Assembly (NCBI GenBank): GCA_036961205.1
Contig: JBALVI010000005.1
Coordinates: 1 to 64,000, forward strand
DNA length: 64,000 nucleotides
Reading direction: 5' to 3'
From: CALJFL01 sp036961205
GTDB taxonomy: Bacteria; Pseudomonadota; Gammaproteobacteria; Pseudomonadales; Halieaceae
Shown here: positions 1 to 8,081 of the stretch, piece by piece
Numbering within the stretch: the first letter of the stretch is position 1
Layout of the letters: each line of letters starts with the position of its first letter
Notes under the pieces: model-generated
Database searches by the model: none
Told to the model about the DNA's origin: nothing
What the model saw: the letters and a program-made list of their open reading frames with translations, nothing else
Program-made: the position numbers and the translations under genes

Positions 1-67
1 CATGACGTTTTCTGGACCAGAATCTGTTGAGGTAGGGCAACCCTTCCGCTAGCGGGTAGGGTCTTTC

Positions 68-91
68 GGGGACAGTTTACTTGATTGACGG
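68..91 (+). repeat. REP-type end sequence, second family
   Basis: The stretch GGGGACAGTTTACTTGATTG continues to position 91. It shares its first eight bases with the RAYT-derived elements of this window but then has a different body. The same body occurs in inverted orientation at 7641-7654, and related direct copies lie at 7580-7635. It is probably a REP-like end of a degraded transposable element. No coding sequence is attached here. Confidence 0.5.
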
Positions 92-93
92 GT

Positions 94-157
94 AAGCCTT
101 TCGGGGACAGACCACGGTTGTCCAAAAGCCTTTCGGGGACAGACCACGGTTGTCCAA
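94..157 (+). repeat. 32-bp exact tandem duplication with RAYT-type end
   Basis: Positions 94-125 and 126-157 are two identical 32-bp units. Each contains the GGGGACAGACCAC end found at the left side of the other RAYT-derived elements in this window. The duplication directly precedes the element body at 162-323, so this copy has a rearranged left end. Confidence 0.75.
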
Positions 158-161
158 TGTT

Positions 162-323
162 TTAAATTGTGGTCTGTCCCAAGTTTCTTCGCAACGCGAC
201 AGACGGGAACTATGCCTTTGGAGATGATCGGTTCGAAGCTGAAATTGAACAGGCATTACAACGCAGGGTCACGCCGGCCAGGGCAGGACGCCCCAGAAAA
301 GGCAATTAATCGTGGTCTGTCCC
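162..323 (+). mobile_element. RAYT-derived miniature element, copy 1
   Basis: The body carries the last codons of a REP-associated tyrosine transposase: the frame 181-309 reads through FGDDRFEAEIEQAL and ends in GRPRKGN-stop, which is typical of RAYT C-termini. It ends with GTGGTCTGTCCC at 312-323. The left end (165-180) is also GTGGTCTGTCCC-type, inverted relative to copy 3. No catalytic HUH/Tyr part remains, so it cannot move by itself. It lies downstream of the amidohydrolase gene that ends at 355. Confidence 0.7.
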
Positions 324-354
324 TGATTTTTTCAGGCGTTATACATCGTACCGA

Positions 355-1695
355 TCATAGCTTGTTTCTGTAGATCTCACCGTCCTTCATCACCAATTTG
401 ATGTTGTTCTTGTAGTCCGCAATCACGTTCACGTCTTCAAGTGGGTTTCCTTCGACCAGAACCAGATCAGCATACGCGCCGACTTCGATGACGCCGAGTG
501 CACCTTCCTTGTACGGATTCTTGGGCCCTGATTTGGCAAGCCACCTGGCTGCGTAAGACGTGTTTTGTTTGAGAATTTGAACATCACTGAACCAACGCTT
601 ACGAACAACCATGTCCTGTGCAGTAAGCGGAATGAGGTCGGTGGTCCATAAATCTGCGCCGGCAAATGTCTCAACCCCATGTTTTGCGACCCAGCCAAGT
701 ACCTGATCCACCCCGGCGTTCACCTGTCTTCCTTTGCGAATGTTCTCAGCGGAGAATCCCGGGATTTCTTCAGGATTTTTGAACGTCTCATAACCGGCAT
801 AGGCTTGCAGTGACAATACGGCGCCAATTTTCTTCATGCGTTTGACGGTTTTTTCTGACATCAGGAAGCCGTGTTCGATGCAACGGCCACCTGCATCAAA
901 AAATCGATTAATTGAGTCGTCGATATAGGCGTGCGCGCAAACATAAGTGCCAAAGTCCGCCGCTGCTTCGACGGCAGCACGAAGCTCGGCTTCTGTCATC
1001 GTGGTCGCTTCGAGCGGATCGAAATTGGATGCGACACCGCCACCGGGCATGACCTTGATGTGGGTGCCGCCCTGACGAAGAATCGTCCGTACCGCGGCAG
1101 TGACTTCATTCGGGCCAGTTACAACATTGGAATCGCCGCGCTTTTGAAATACACTCTCATAGGGGTCGACGGTTAGCAATCCTAGGTCGCTGTGGCCGGA
1201 AATACCGTTAATTGGCCCACCGGATGAATAAACCCGCGGTCCTCTGATACGCCCCTCGGCTAGCGCACGAGAAATGCTGAGGCTGTTGCCGCCAACATCT
1301 CTGAGCGTCGTGTATCCCATATCCATATACGTTTGCATGCCTTCATAGGCAGCGGCACCCATGGCCGCATGATCAAACGTTCTGGAAATCGGTACGCCAA
1401 ACCGGAACATGAGGTGGGTGTGCATGTCGATAAGACCCGGCATCAAAGTGCGACCGCCGCCGTCGATAATTTTTGTGTTCGCACTGCGGTTAACCGGAAT
1501 CGGTTCAGCCGAAATCTGCTTGATCAGGTTTTTCTCAACCAGCACATTCATGCCGGCTGTCAATGACTCGCCAGTGCCGTCCCAAACATTGACGTTATTG
1601 ATGAGAACGTAGTGTGACGGATCAGCTTGTGCAAAAGCAGCAAGAGATATTGAAATGAGTAACCCGGCGATTATTCTTCGAATTTTTTTTTTCAT
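355..1695 (-). CDS. exported amidohydrolase family protein (paralogue 1)
   Basis: This 446-residue metal-dependent hydrolase belongs to the imidazolonepropionase/prolidase-like branch of the amidohydrolase superfamily. A signal peptide (about residues 1-24, ending AFAQA) suggests a periplasmic location. The metal motif GLIDMHTH puts H92 and H94 at the start of the TIM barrel. THIKVMPGGG probably supplies the bridging lysine, and CAHAYIDD, CIEHG and AGADLW the later His/Asp ligands. The N-terminal strands and the final segment (ADLVLVEGNPLEDV) form the composite beta-sandwich. The start has a GGGAG site upstream. It lies 52 bp downstream of a paralogous gene on the same strand and is probably co-transcribed. 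The substrate is unknown; relatives cleave dipeptides, organophosphates or cyclic amides. Confidence 0.9.
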   Translation of the reverse strand: MKKKIRRIIAGLLISISLAAFAQADPSHYVLINNVNVWDGTGESLTAGMNVLVEKNLIKQISAEPIPVNRSANTKIIDGGGRTLMPGLIDMHTHLMFRFGVPISRTFDHAAMGAAAYEGMQTYMDMGYTTLRDVGGNSLSISRALAEGRIRGPRVYSSGGPINGISGHSDLGLLTVDPYESVFQKRGDSNVVTGPNEVTAAVRTILRQGGTHIKVMPGGGVASNFDPLEATTMTEAELRAAVEAAADFGTYVCAHAYIDDSINRFFDAGGRCIEHGFLMSEKTVKRMKKIGAVLSLQAYAGYETFKNPEEIPGFSAENIRKGRQVNAGVDQVLGWVAKHGVETFAGADLWTTDLIPLTAQDMVVRKRWFSDVQILKQNTSYAARWLAKSGPKNPYKEGALGVIEVGAYADLVLVEGNPLEDVNVIADYKNNIKLVMKDGEIYRNKL

Positions 1696-1747
1696 TTTTT
1701 AACTCCCAACAGGTCGCGGCAACTGTGCCGCGACCGGGTACTACTGA

Positions 1748-3103
1748 TTACAATTCGTTCTTGTAGACCTTGCCGTCCTTCATAATGAGATCCAGTTTAC
1801 TTTCATCCAGAATCAAGTCGATATTTTCAAGAGGATTACCATCCCAAAGCAGAATATCCGCATAGGCATCAGGGCGAATAGTGCCAATGTCATAGGTTGG
1901 ATACGGGTCCAGAACCTTGGACCACTTCAGTACGATGCCCGCATTACCGGTAGACATTTTCAACGCATGCGGTGCCGGATAACCGACCATATTCGTTCGG
2001 CAGGTAATGTCTTCTTTCATCCTTGGCCCGAAAGCCGGCGTGAACATGTCCGAACCCCCAACCATAAAGACATCGTGCTCCAGCATCATCGCAGCGGCGC
2101 TCCTCGCGCCCTTGCCTACAGCTACCCCCTTATTTTTCTGCTCGTGAGTAAAGAAGCCGGGCATTGCTTCGTAACTACCAAATGTGGCAACACTCATAAA
2201 GCACTGAAAACTCCAGGCAACATCCTGGTCCATTTTTGCCATTCTCTTTACGGTTGGCTCCGTGACCAAAAATCCGTGTTCGAATGATCGTACGCCTGCG
2301 TCAAGCGAGCGCTTGTAGGAGTTATCGTTATAGGCATGAATGGCCACGTAGGTGCCATATTCGCTGGCTATTTCAACAGCAGCTTCGATTTCTTCCTGGG
2401 TTGCCGATAGAATTTCCAGAGGATCATAAAGGCTGGCAACGCCGCCGCCTGCCATGATCTTGGTGAAGTGGGCGCCGTTGCGGAAATTGCGGCGCGATGC
2501 CGCGATCACAGAATCACGTCCTTCAATGATGTAGGACTGTTCAACCATAGCCCCGTAGTCGACGTTTCGTACCGTATCAGTGGGAGCGCCCCAGTCGCCA
2601 TGTCCACCTGTTGGGGAAAGTACACCACCGGACGTATAGAGGCGGGGCCCAATGAGTTCGCCGCGTTGAATCAACCTGGCTATTCCTCTGGAATTACCTG
2701 CGATATCCCTGCCAGTGGTAATGCCCTTCATCAACATATTGTCTCGCAGGGCCTGGGCAGCCATCGCCCCAGCACCACCGAAATCATACTCGTTGAATCC
2801 GTTCGTCCCGGCAGTAGTCTCAAAAGTGACGTGGGTATGCATATCAATCAAGCCGGGCGTCATTGTTCGACCATTGCCATCAATGACGGTTGCTCCGTCG
2901 GCACTAATTGGCTCTGCGGACACCTGTACAATGTGATTGTCTTCGACCAGGACGTTCATCCCCATCGCCAGTTCGTCTGCGAAACCATCAAATACGTTGA
3001 CGTTGGTAAACAATGTTTGCTTCGGAGTTTCGTCCTGAGCGACTGCCCCCGATGGCAGCGCAATGAACGCACCTAGCAAAGCAGCTATAAGTGTGAATTT
3101 CAT
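1748..3103 (-). CDS. exported amidohydrolase family protein (paralogue 2)
   Basis: This 451-residue amidohydrolase is a paralogue of the next gene downstream. The start at 3103 is chosen because GGAG lies seven bases upstream and the protein then begins with a clean signal peptide (MKFTLIAALLGAF...AVAQ). A longer frame reaches 3166 but lacks these signs. Metal-site motifs are GLIDMHTH (H89, H91), FTKIMAGGG (lysine), VAIHAYND, FEHGF and GGSDMF. The C-terminal segment ADILLWDGNPLENI closes the beta-sandwich. It is first in a two-gene unit divergent from the AraC-type regulator and porin genes, suggesting a periplasmic catabolic step fed by those porins (inference). The substrate cannot be read from sequence. 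Confidence 0.9.
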   Translation of the reverse strand: MKFTLIAALLGAFIALPSGAVAQDETPKQTLFTNVNVFDGFADELAMGMNVLVEDNHIVQVSAEPISADGATVIDGNGRTMTPGLIDMHTHVTFETTAGTNGFNEYDFGGAGAMAAQALRDNMLMKGITTGRDIAGNSRGIARLIQRGELIGPRLYTSGGVLSPTGGHGDWGAPTDTVRNVDYGAMVEQSYIIEGRDSVIAASRRNFRNGAHFTKIMAGGGVASLYDPLEILSATQEEIEAAVEIASEYGTYVAIHAYNDNSYKRSLDAGVRSFEHGFLVTEPTVKRMAKMDQDVAWSFQCFMSVATFGSYEAMPGFFTHEQKNKGVAVGKGARSAAAMMLEHDVFMVGGSDMFTPAFGPRMKEDITCRTNMVGYPAPHALKMSTGNAGIVLKWSKVLDPYPTYDIGTIRPDAYADILLWDGNPLENIDLILDESKLDLIMKDGKVYKNEL

Positions 3104-3406
3104 TCTTTTCTCCGTGGTGATTCTGGTTATTTGTTGTTGTGTGGTGGCACTGATAGCCCCGTCCACTTTTTGAAAGCCTTTATACGCCTATCGAGTCAGC
3201 AATGCCCACTGCTGCTAAAACTGTCGCCACCTGACGATTCGACGCGAGCAATTCCCTGCTAGCCCGCACGAGTATAGACAGCATTACCGGCCCCTCCTAT
3301 CACAGGAATGCTTTGTTGGCATTTCAGGCGGGTTTTTCATTTGAGATTGTTCAAAAGGCCATATATATCTAAATTTACACTGTTACACTGTAAAAAATGC
3401 AAGAAA
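3104..3406. promoter_or_regulatory. divergent intergenic region, amidohydrolases / AraC regulator
   Basis: About 300 bp separate the minus-strand amidohydrolase pair from the plus-strand regulator. It must carry both promoters and probably the regulator's binding site, but no convincing direct repeat or sigma-70 pair could be fixed by eye. The part just before the regulator is AT-rich. Confidence 0.4.
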
Positions 3407-4441
3407 ATGACCTGCAGTATGCAAAACGAGCAATTAACGAGTTCGGGAATGCCGTTGGTGCGGCTAAGCCTGGTCAATCCGTTCATTTTCGAACTGGCCA
3501 GGCGAGAAATTGAGTGTACTACGCTGTTGGAGGAGGTCGGACTTCCCAGCCAGCTTCCCCTACCAGCTGACCTGTTCATAGCGGTCGGTTCTATGTACCA
3601 GTTTACAGAACTGGCCGCTGAGGCTGCCGGCGATCCTTATTTGGGTGCAAATATTGGAAGCAGTGTCGCTCCGGATACAATGGCCTCGTTTGGCACCTCT
3701 GCAGACAAGCCATCGACTGTCGGTCAAGTGCTTGTTGGTATGGTCGCAAGTTCGGAGCACCATGCCACGTCCGTCAAGATGTCTCTACACGTCGACGGTG
3801 GTCGCACAAGCTATGGATTTGAAAGGGTACTTGATTCGAAAATAAAACCAGCCCAGATCGACGGGTATTACGTCGGCATGCTGGTGGCCCTCTTTAGGTC
3901 CGCGATGCTGGATGCGTGGAATCCGAAACGGGTACTGGTCAAGATACGTAATCCGCAAGCCATACCACCCGATTTTGGGCGCTTAACACTTCTGCAATGC
4001 GACAACAACATTCTCAGTATAAGCTTCCCGACTGAATGGTTGATGCTACCACTCAATAATCCAGCCTATGCGCAACAGCAGCGGGATTCTGCCGACTTCC
4101 GCGATCCACCAGGCGAATTTGTCGATGCCATTAGGGAGGCGCTGCTGCCGCATATTGATAAGCCGGACCTTAGCGTAGAGCGGGCCGCGACCATATGCGG
4201 TTATGAGAAACGCCAGCTTTCGGGGAAGTTGAAACGAAAGAACACGACACTCGCTAAAGAGATAGCAAGTTTGCGCGAACAGAGGGCAGTAAAACAATTG
4301 GTCGAATCGACCCGCAAAATATCGGACATCGCGCGCTCCGTTGGTTACAGTGATCCGACGATTTTTTCGCGGGCTTTCAAGAATTGGACTGGACATTCGC
4401 CGCAGGTTTACCGTAAAAACCACAGATCGAAGATATACTAA
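3407..4441 (+). CDS. AraC-family transcriptional regulator (OruR/ArgR-like type)
   Basis: A protein of about 344 residues with an N-terminal arabinose-binding-like sensory domain, seen in VRLSLVNPFIFELARREIEC and PYLGANIGSSVAPDTMASFG. The C-terminus is a double HTH of the AraC class; its second half reads ISDIARSVGYSDPTIFSRAF followed by NWTGHSPQVYRK. The start is uncertain: ATG 3407 is taken, but ATG 3419 or 3449 would also keep the domain, and the frame is open back to 3308. It sits between the divergent amidohydrolase pair and two porin genes and is the obvious candidate local regulator. Regulators of this type usually respond to a small organic ligand; none can be named. Confidence 0.85.
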   Translation: MTCSMQNEQLTSSGMPLVRLSLVNPFIFELARREIECTTLLEEVGLPSQLPLPADLFIAVGSMYQFTELAAEAAGDPYLGANIGSSVAPDTMASFGTSADKPSTVGQVLVGMVASSEHHATSVKMSLHVDGGRTSYGFERVLDSKIKPAQIDGYYVGMLVALFRSAMLDAWNPKRVLVKIRNPQAIPPDFGRLTLLQCDNNILSISFPTEWLMLPLNNPAYAQQQRDSADFRDPPGEFVDAIREALLPHIDKPDLSVERAATICGYEKRQLSGKLKRKNTTLAKEIASLREQRAVKQLVESTRKISDIARSVGYSDPTIFSRAFKNWTGHSPQVYRKNHRSKIY

Positions 4442-4619
4442 CAACAGGTGGGACCTGGCCTTAAGTCCTGATTCCACTTCGAGATTAGCGCCTATTGCTT
4501 ACCGCTGTCCGATCCTGGCACTCATCGTAGTGAATTCAGCGACGCAGACCCGGTTATACGCTGTCATGCAGCTGCAGGTTCCCAATAATGGAAAACACTT
4601 TTTACGAGTGAATGAATCG

Positions 4620-5891
4620 ATGATGAAAAATTTTGGATCTCTTCTTACAACTGGAATCAGCGCCGCATTGCTTTTTACTTTCAGTCCGACAATTTTTGCT
4701 GAGAGCGGCCCCACCTTCGGTGGCCCCGATACGGTGGAACGTCAATTGGAAACAGACCGCGAAGAGAAGGGTAGTTTAGTGGAGGCCAAGCTATTCGAGC
4801 CGCTGGAGGGCTGGCAGGACAACCTGGAAGAAACGCACGGTTTCAGCATAGGCGCCGACTACTCCGCTGTCAGCATGTATGCCAGCGATACGTTGCCAGG
4901 TACGGATGATTCTGCCAGTGGCGGTATGGTGCGTGTCTACGGTCGTTGGAATCTCACAGGTGATGGCGAGACCTCTTCCGGAGGCTTGGTCTACAAACTG
5001 GAGCACCGCCACAGCTATGGTGATCCTGCCCCCAGTGATTTCTATCTGGGCAATGTCGGCTACGCGGGTCTCAGCGAGCCACCGTTTAGTGATCAAGGTA
5101 CCCGTGTCACCAACCTTTATTGGCGCCAGAGCTTAAACAGCGGCAAGACGGTATTACTTGGCGGCTTTCTCGATGCGACCGATTTTGTCGATATCTATGC
5201 CTTGGCGAGTCCCTGGCTGCATTTTATGAATTTGGCATTTTCAACAGGTTCCGCGGCGATTGATCTTCCCAATGATGCGGCTCTGGGTGTGGCTGCAGGA
5301 CATCTGTTTGGCAACAACATGTACGTGGTAGCCAGTGCTGTCGATAAGAATTCCGATCCCACTGATATTGGCGATGGCTTTGACACGTTTTTTGACGACA
5401 AGGAATATTTCACCAGCATTGAACTGGGACATACATCATCCCATTCACGTATCGCCCTGGATAATGTTCACCTGACCCTATGGCATGCCGATGCACGTAA
5501 ACAGGCCGGTGTTCCCAGTGGCTGGGGCGCCAATTTTTCCTGGTCGCGTTATTACAATAATCAAATAATGCCCTTTGTCCGAGCTGGCTATACCGATGAT
5601 TCAGGATCACTGCTGTCCAAGTCGGTGAGCGCAGGTTTCGGTTACAGGCCGGACCCTGGTACCACCGCGCCCGGCGATTTATTCGGGGCTGCAGTGAACT
5701 GGGGCGAGGTCAACGAACTTTCTTTTGGTCCCGGACTCGATGACCAGTACACCTTGGAATTGTTTTATCGCTGGCAATTGACCCCCCGCTTCGCATTGAC
5801 AGGAGACTACCAGTACCTGAAAGAGCCGGCACTTAACCCCTTTGAAGACAGTGTCCATATACTGGCAGTGCGCGGGCGGTTCGCACTGTGA
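4620..5891 (+). CDS. OprB-like carbohydrate-type porin
   Basis: A 423-residue outer-membrane protein. The start at 4620 gives a signal peptide (MMKNFGSLL...FSPTIFA), whereas the frame is open much further upstream inside the regulator gene. After a short linker, the pattern GWQDNLEETHGFSIGADYSA is typical of the beginning of OprB barrels. The remainder is alternating aromatic/polar beta-strands, ending DSVHILAVRGRFAL with a terminal aromatic/leucine strand suited to BAM recognition. OprB porins pass sugars, but the family name does not prove the substrate. The stop overlaps the GTG start of the next gene by four bases, so translation of the two porins is probably coupled. Confidence 0.8.
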   Translation: MMKNFGSLLTTGISAALLFTFSPTIFAESGPTFGGPDTVERQLETDREEKGSLVEAKLFEPLEGWQDNLEETHGFSIGADYSAVSMYASDTLPGTDDSASGGMVRVYGRWNLTGDGETSSGGLVYKLEHRHSYGDPAPSDFYLGNVGYAGLSEPPFSDQGTRVTNLYWRQSLNSGKTVLLGGFLDATDFVDIYALASPWLHFMNLAFSTGSAAIDLPNDAALGVAAGHLFGNNMYVVASAVDKNSDPTDIGDGFDTFFDDKEYFTSIELGHTSSHSRIALDNVHLTLWHADARKQAGVPSGWGANFSWSRYYNNQIMPFVRAGYTDDSGSLLSKSVSAGFGYRPDPGTTAPGDLFGAAVNWGEVNELSFGPGLDDQYTLELFYRWQLTPRFALTGDYQYLKEPALNPFEDSVHILAVRGRFAL

Positions 5892-7558
5892 TATTCCACA
5901 GACATGTATTGTTTCCCTGCGCCTCTTTGGTGACTTTGTTGCTGACTCTGGTGGTTCCTGCACAGGCAGAACCTGGTCAGTCGATTCTAATTAGAAATGC
6001 CACTTTGATTAATCAAGCGGGGGGCCAGGACAAAGTTTCGGTGAATATCCTGATCAAGGACTTAAAGCTGGATATTATCACTGAGGATTTGATTCCAATT
6101 GCCGAGGCGGATGCCTCCTACGACGCCGCAGGTGGGGTCGTGTTGGGAGAGCTCAAGCTTGGCAAAGAGGCCAGTTTCCTGATTCTCAGGGGCGACCCCA
6201 GGCAAAACGTCAAGCTGTTACTGGACACGAAAACACACGCCACATTTGCGATACACCAGGGCAGGGTCATCAAGAATACCTTCGTGGAAACAATAGAAGA
6301 GACCCCTGATGAGAAAGAGCGAGCGTCACAGGGCTGGCTGGCGTATGCACCACCACCACTGGCTGTGCCCACGAATTATCAGGACTCCGACCGCTGGAAC
6401 AGGTTCAATACCAAATACGTGTCGGGAGTATTCACCGGAGCAGTAGTACTAGACCGGCAAAATTGGGTAGATCAGGATGACGAAAGTGAATTTCAGGTTG
6501 GAAATCTTGATACCTATGATGGAGGTGAAATACGAGGCTTGCGATTCGGCGGTGTAGGCACGCTGAACTTTGAAAAACCCTGGATCTGGACAATCTTCGG
6601 TGCTACTCATGCATTTGATAAGGGCTTTGATACTAATGAGTCTGATGATTACACCTTGTTTGACCTGCGCCTGGATGTCCCGCTCTGGGAGAAGGCGAGT
6701 TTTAGTATTGGCAAGCAAAAAGAACCCATCTCCATGGAACGACTGATGGCCCTTGGCCACGGCCCCCTGGGTGAGCGGGCGGCCGTTTCTGACGCGCTGC
6801 TCCCGTCCAGAAATGTCGGCGTTGTGATGGCCGGCACACTACTGGACGACCGGGTGACGCTTGCCGGTGGGGCATTCAACAATTGGTTGGATAAAGACCA
6901 ACCGAATTCCTTTAGTGATAACGCCACGCAATACGTAGGCCGTGCCACCTGGATACCGCTACTATCCGGTAATGAGAGCACTCTCTTGCACCTGGGTCTA
7001 GGCTTACGCCACTCTGATAGCGAGGAGGGTTTTGTCACCCAAAGCGGCCCGGAATTCAATCGCGCCCCAGACTATGTTGCCACTGCGGTTTTCAGCCCCG
7101 AAGAGTCAATGACCTATCAGGCTGAGGCTTCTCTGCGCTCGGGGCCTTTTTGGTTACACAGCGAATATGTACGAACTGACGCGGATGCTCCGACACTGGG
7201 TGACCCTACCATTGATGGCTATCATGTCACTGCCTCCTGGATACTGACCGGCGAAGTGAGACCGTACAACAAGCGAGTGGGCATTTTTAAACCCATCCCG
7301 GTCGCCAGAACTGTAGAGCAGAACGGCTGGGGCGCGTGGGAGATCAGTACGCGTTTCAGTTCGCTGGATATGAATGAGGCGCCCGATTCAGAGGGGTTTG
7401 AAGCGGGTGATATGGATGTTTGGTCTCTCGGGCTAAATTGGTGGCTGACTCCGTATATGAACGTCAATGTAAACTACCGCTATATCACTCTGGATCGTTT
7501 TGGTGTCGAGGGCAGCAGCCAGGGTTTCGACACCCGTCTTATGCTGATACTGGAATAG
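5888..7558 (+). CDS. chimeric protein: barrel-less amidohydrolase beta-sandwich fused to OprO/OprP-type porin
   Basis: A 556-residue exported protein starting at GTG 5888, in a GTGA overlap with the preceding porin. Residues 1-27 are a signal peptide. Residues 30-132 match the two outer segments of an amidohydrolase placed back to back: ILIRNATLINQAGG...NILIKD corresponds to the N-terminal strands of the two amidohydrolases encoded upstream, and LGELKLGKEASFLILRGDPR to their C-terminal strands (compare ADILLWDGNPLENI). The catalytic TIM barrel of about 330 residues and all metal ligands are missing at the joint near residues 84-87. Residues ~175-556 resemble a phosphate-selective porin O/P barrel ending in GFDTRLMLILE. 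It cannot be catalytic. A plug, ligand-binding or partner-docking role for the sandwich is inference. Confidence 0.75.
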   Translation: MIFHRHVLFPCASLVTLLLTLVVPAQAEPGQSILIRNATLINQAGGQDKVSVNILIKDLKLDIITEDLIPIAEADASYDAAGGVVLGELKLGKEASFLILRGDPRQNVKLLLDTKTHATFAIHQGRVIKNTFVETIEETPDEKERASQGWLAYAPPPLAVPTNYQDSDRWNRFNTKYVSGVFTGAVVLDRQNWVDQDDESEFQVGNLDTYDGGEIRGLRFGGVGTLNFEKPWIWTIFGATHAFDKGFDTNESDDYTLFDLRLDVPLWEKASFSIGKQKEPISMERLMALGHGPLGERAAVSDALLPSRNVGVVMAGTLLDDRVTLAGGAFNNWLDKDQPNSFSDNATQYVGRATWIPLLSGNESTLLHLGLGLRHSDSEEGFVTQSGPEFNRAPDYVATAVFSPEESMTYQAEASLRSGPFWLHSEYVRTDADAPTLGDPTIDGYHVTASWILTGEVRPYNKRVGIFKPIPVARTVEQNGWGAWEISTRFSSLDMNEAPDSEGFEAGDMDVWSLGLNWWLTPYMNVNVNYRYITLDRFGVEGSSQGFDTRLMLILE

Positions 7559-7571
7559 AACCAAACGGCAT

Positions 7572-7654
7572 CACCCATTCGGGTACAGTTTACTTAATTG
7601 ATCGCCCATTCGGGGGCAGTTTACTTAATTGATCGTGCCGTCAATCAAGTAAAC
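7572..7654. repeat. REP-type repeats: two direct copies plus one inverted
   Basis: Two copies spaced 31 bp apart (7572-7604 and 7603-7635) contain CAGTTTACTTAATTGATCG. An inverted partner TCAATCAAGTAAAC follows at 7641-7654 and can pair with 7619-7632 with one mismatch. The inverted unit matches the sequence at 68-91. The group lies directly downstream of the chimeric porin gene. It is probably a remnant of a REP/RAYT-type element and may also act as a 3'-end hairpin. Confidence 0.6.
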
Positions 7655-8006
7655 GCTAGAGGGGTTTCCTGAGTACACTGAGGTGGAGGCGCTATTAATT
7701 GCGCAGCTTATAGCAAACCTTTTTGAAGCAAGCTGCCTATCTCAGTAGCCGCGCAACCCGGGTAAAACTGCCAGTTTCAGCCACTTTACTGAAATATCGC
7801 AATGCTCCTAGCTGATCCATAACGCGCCCGACATCTGAGCTAACGGGCTATTATTGTCTTTTAGACAATAAAAAAACGCATTCAGGCCTATTTATCTATT
7901 CGAAATATATAGGAATAATGATCACATCTCACCGAGAGACGAAAACCAATCGTGGCGCCAACGCTCTGTTTACCGCGCGAGCCAATCCTATCGACAGGAG
8001 AACACC
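7655..8006. other. intergenic region upstream of cytochrome b561
   Basis: About 350 bp without a recognisable gene. It contains a short hairpin (TTATTGTC/GACAATAA, about 7849-7867) followed by A residues, so it is not a plus-strand terminator. An AT-rich stretch near 7890-7920 could hold the promoter for the downstream small ORF and cytochrome gene. Confidence 0.3.
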
Positions 8007-8057
8007 ATGAGCACCTATACCAGCATCAACCTCGCAGAATCTCTACCCACATTCTAA
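8007..8057 (+). CDS. putative 16-residue leader peptide
   Basis: ATG at 8007 preceded by a good AGGAG site encodes MSTYTSINLAESLPTF and stops at 8055-8057, 24 bp before the start of the cytochrome b561 gene, which has its own AAGGA site. The ribosome-binding site is stronger than expected by chance for such a short frame. It may be a leader ORF or a remnant 5' end of another gene. No conservation data are available. Confidence 0.3.
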   Translation: MSTYTSINLAESLPTF

Positions 8058-8081
8058 ACGACCACAATAAGGATAAGCACC

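Noticed and set aside
2468..3076. 202-codon frame antisense to amidohydrolase 2
   Set aside because: Shadow frame. The minus strand encodes a clear enzyme with signal peptide and metal motifs.
7849..7874. Hairpin followed by an A-run, possible terminator
   Set aside because: The homopolymer is A on the plus strand and precedes the stem on the minus strand, so neither strand has a stem followed by T residues.
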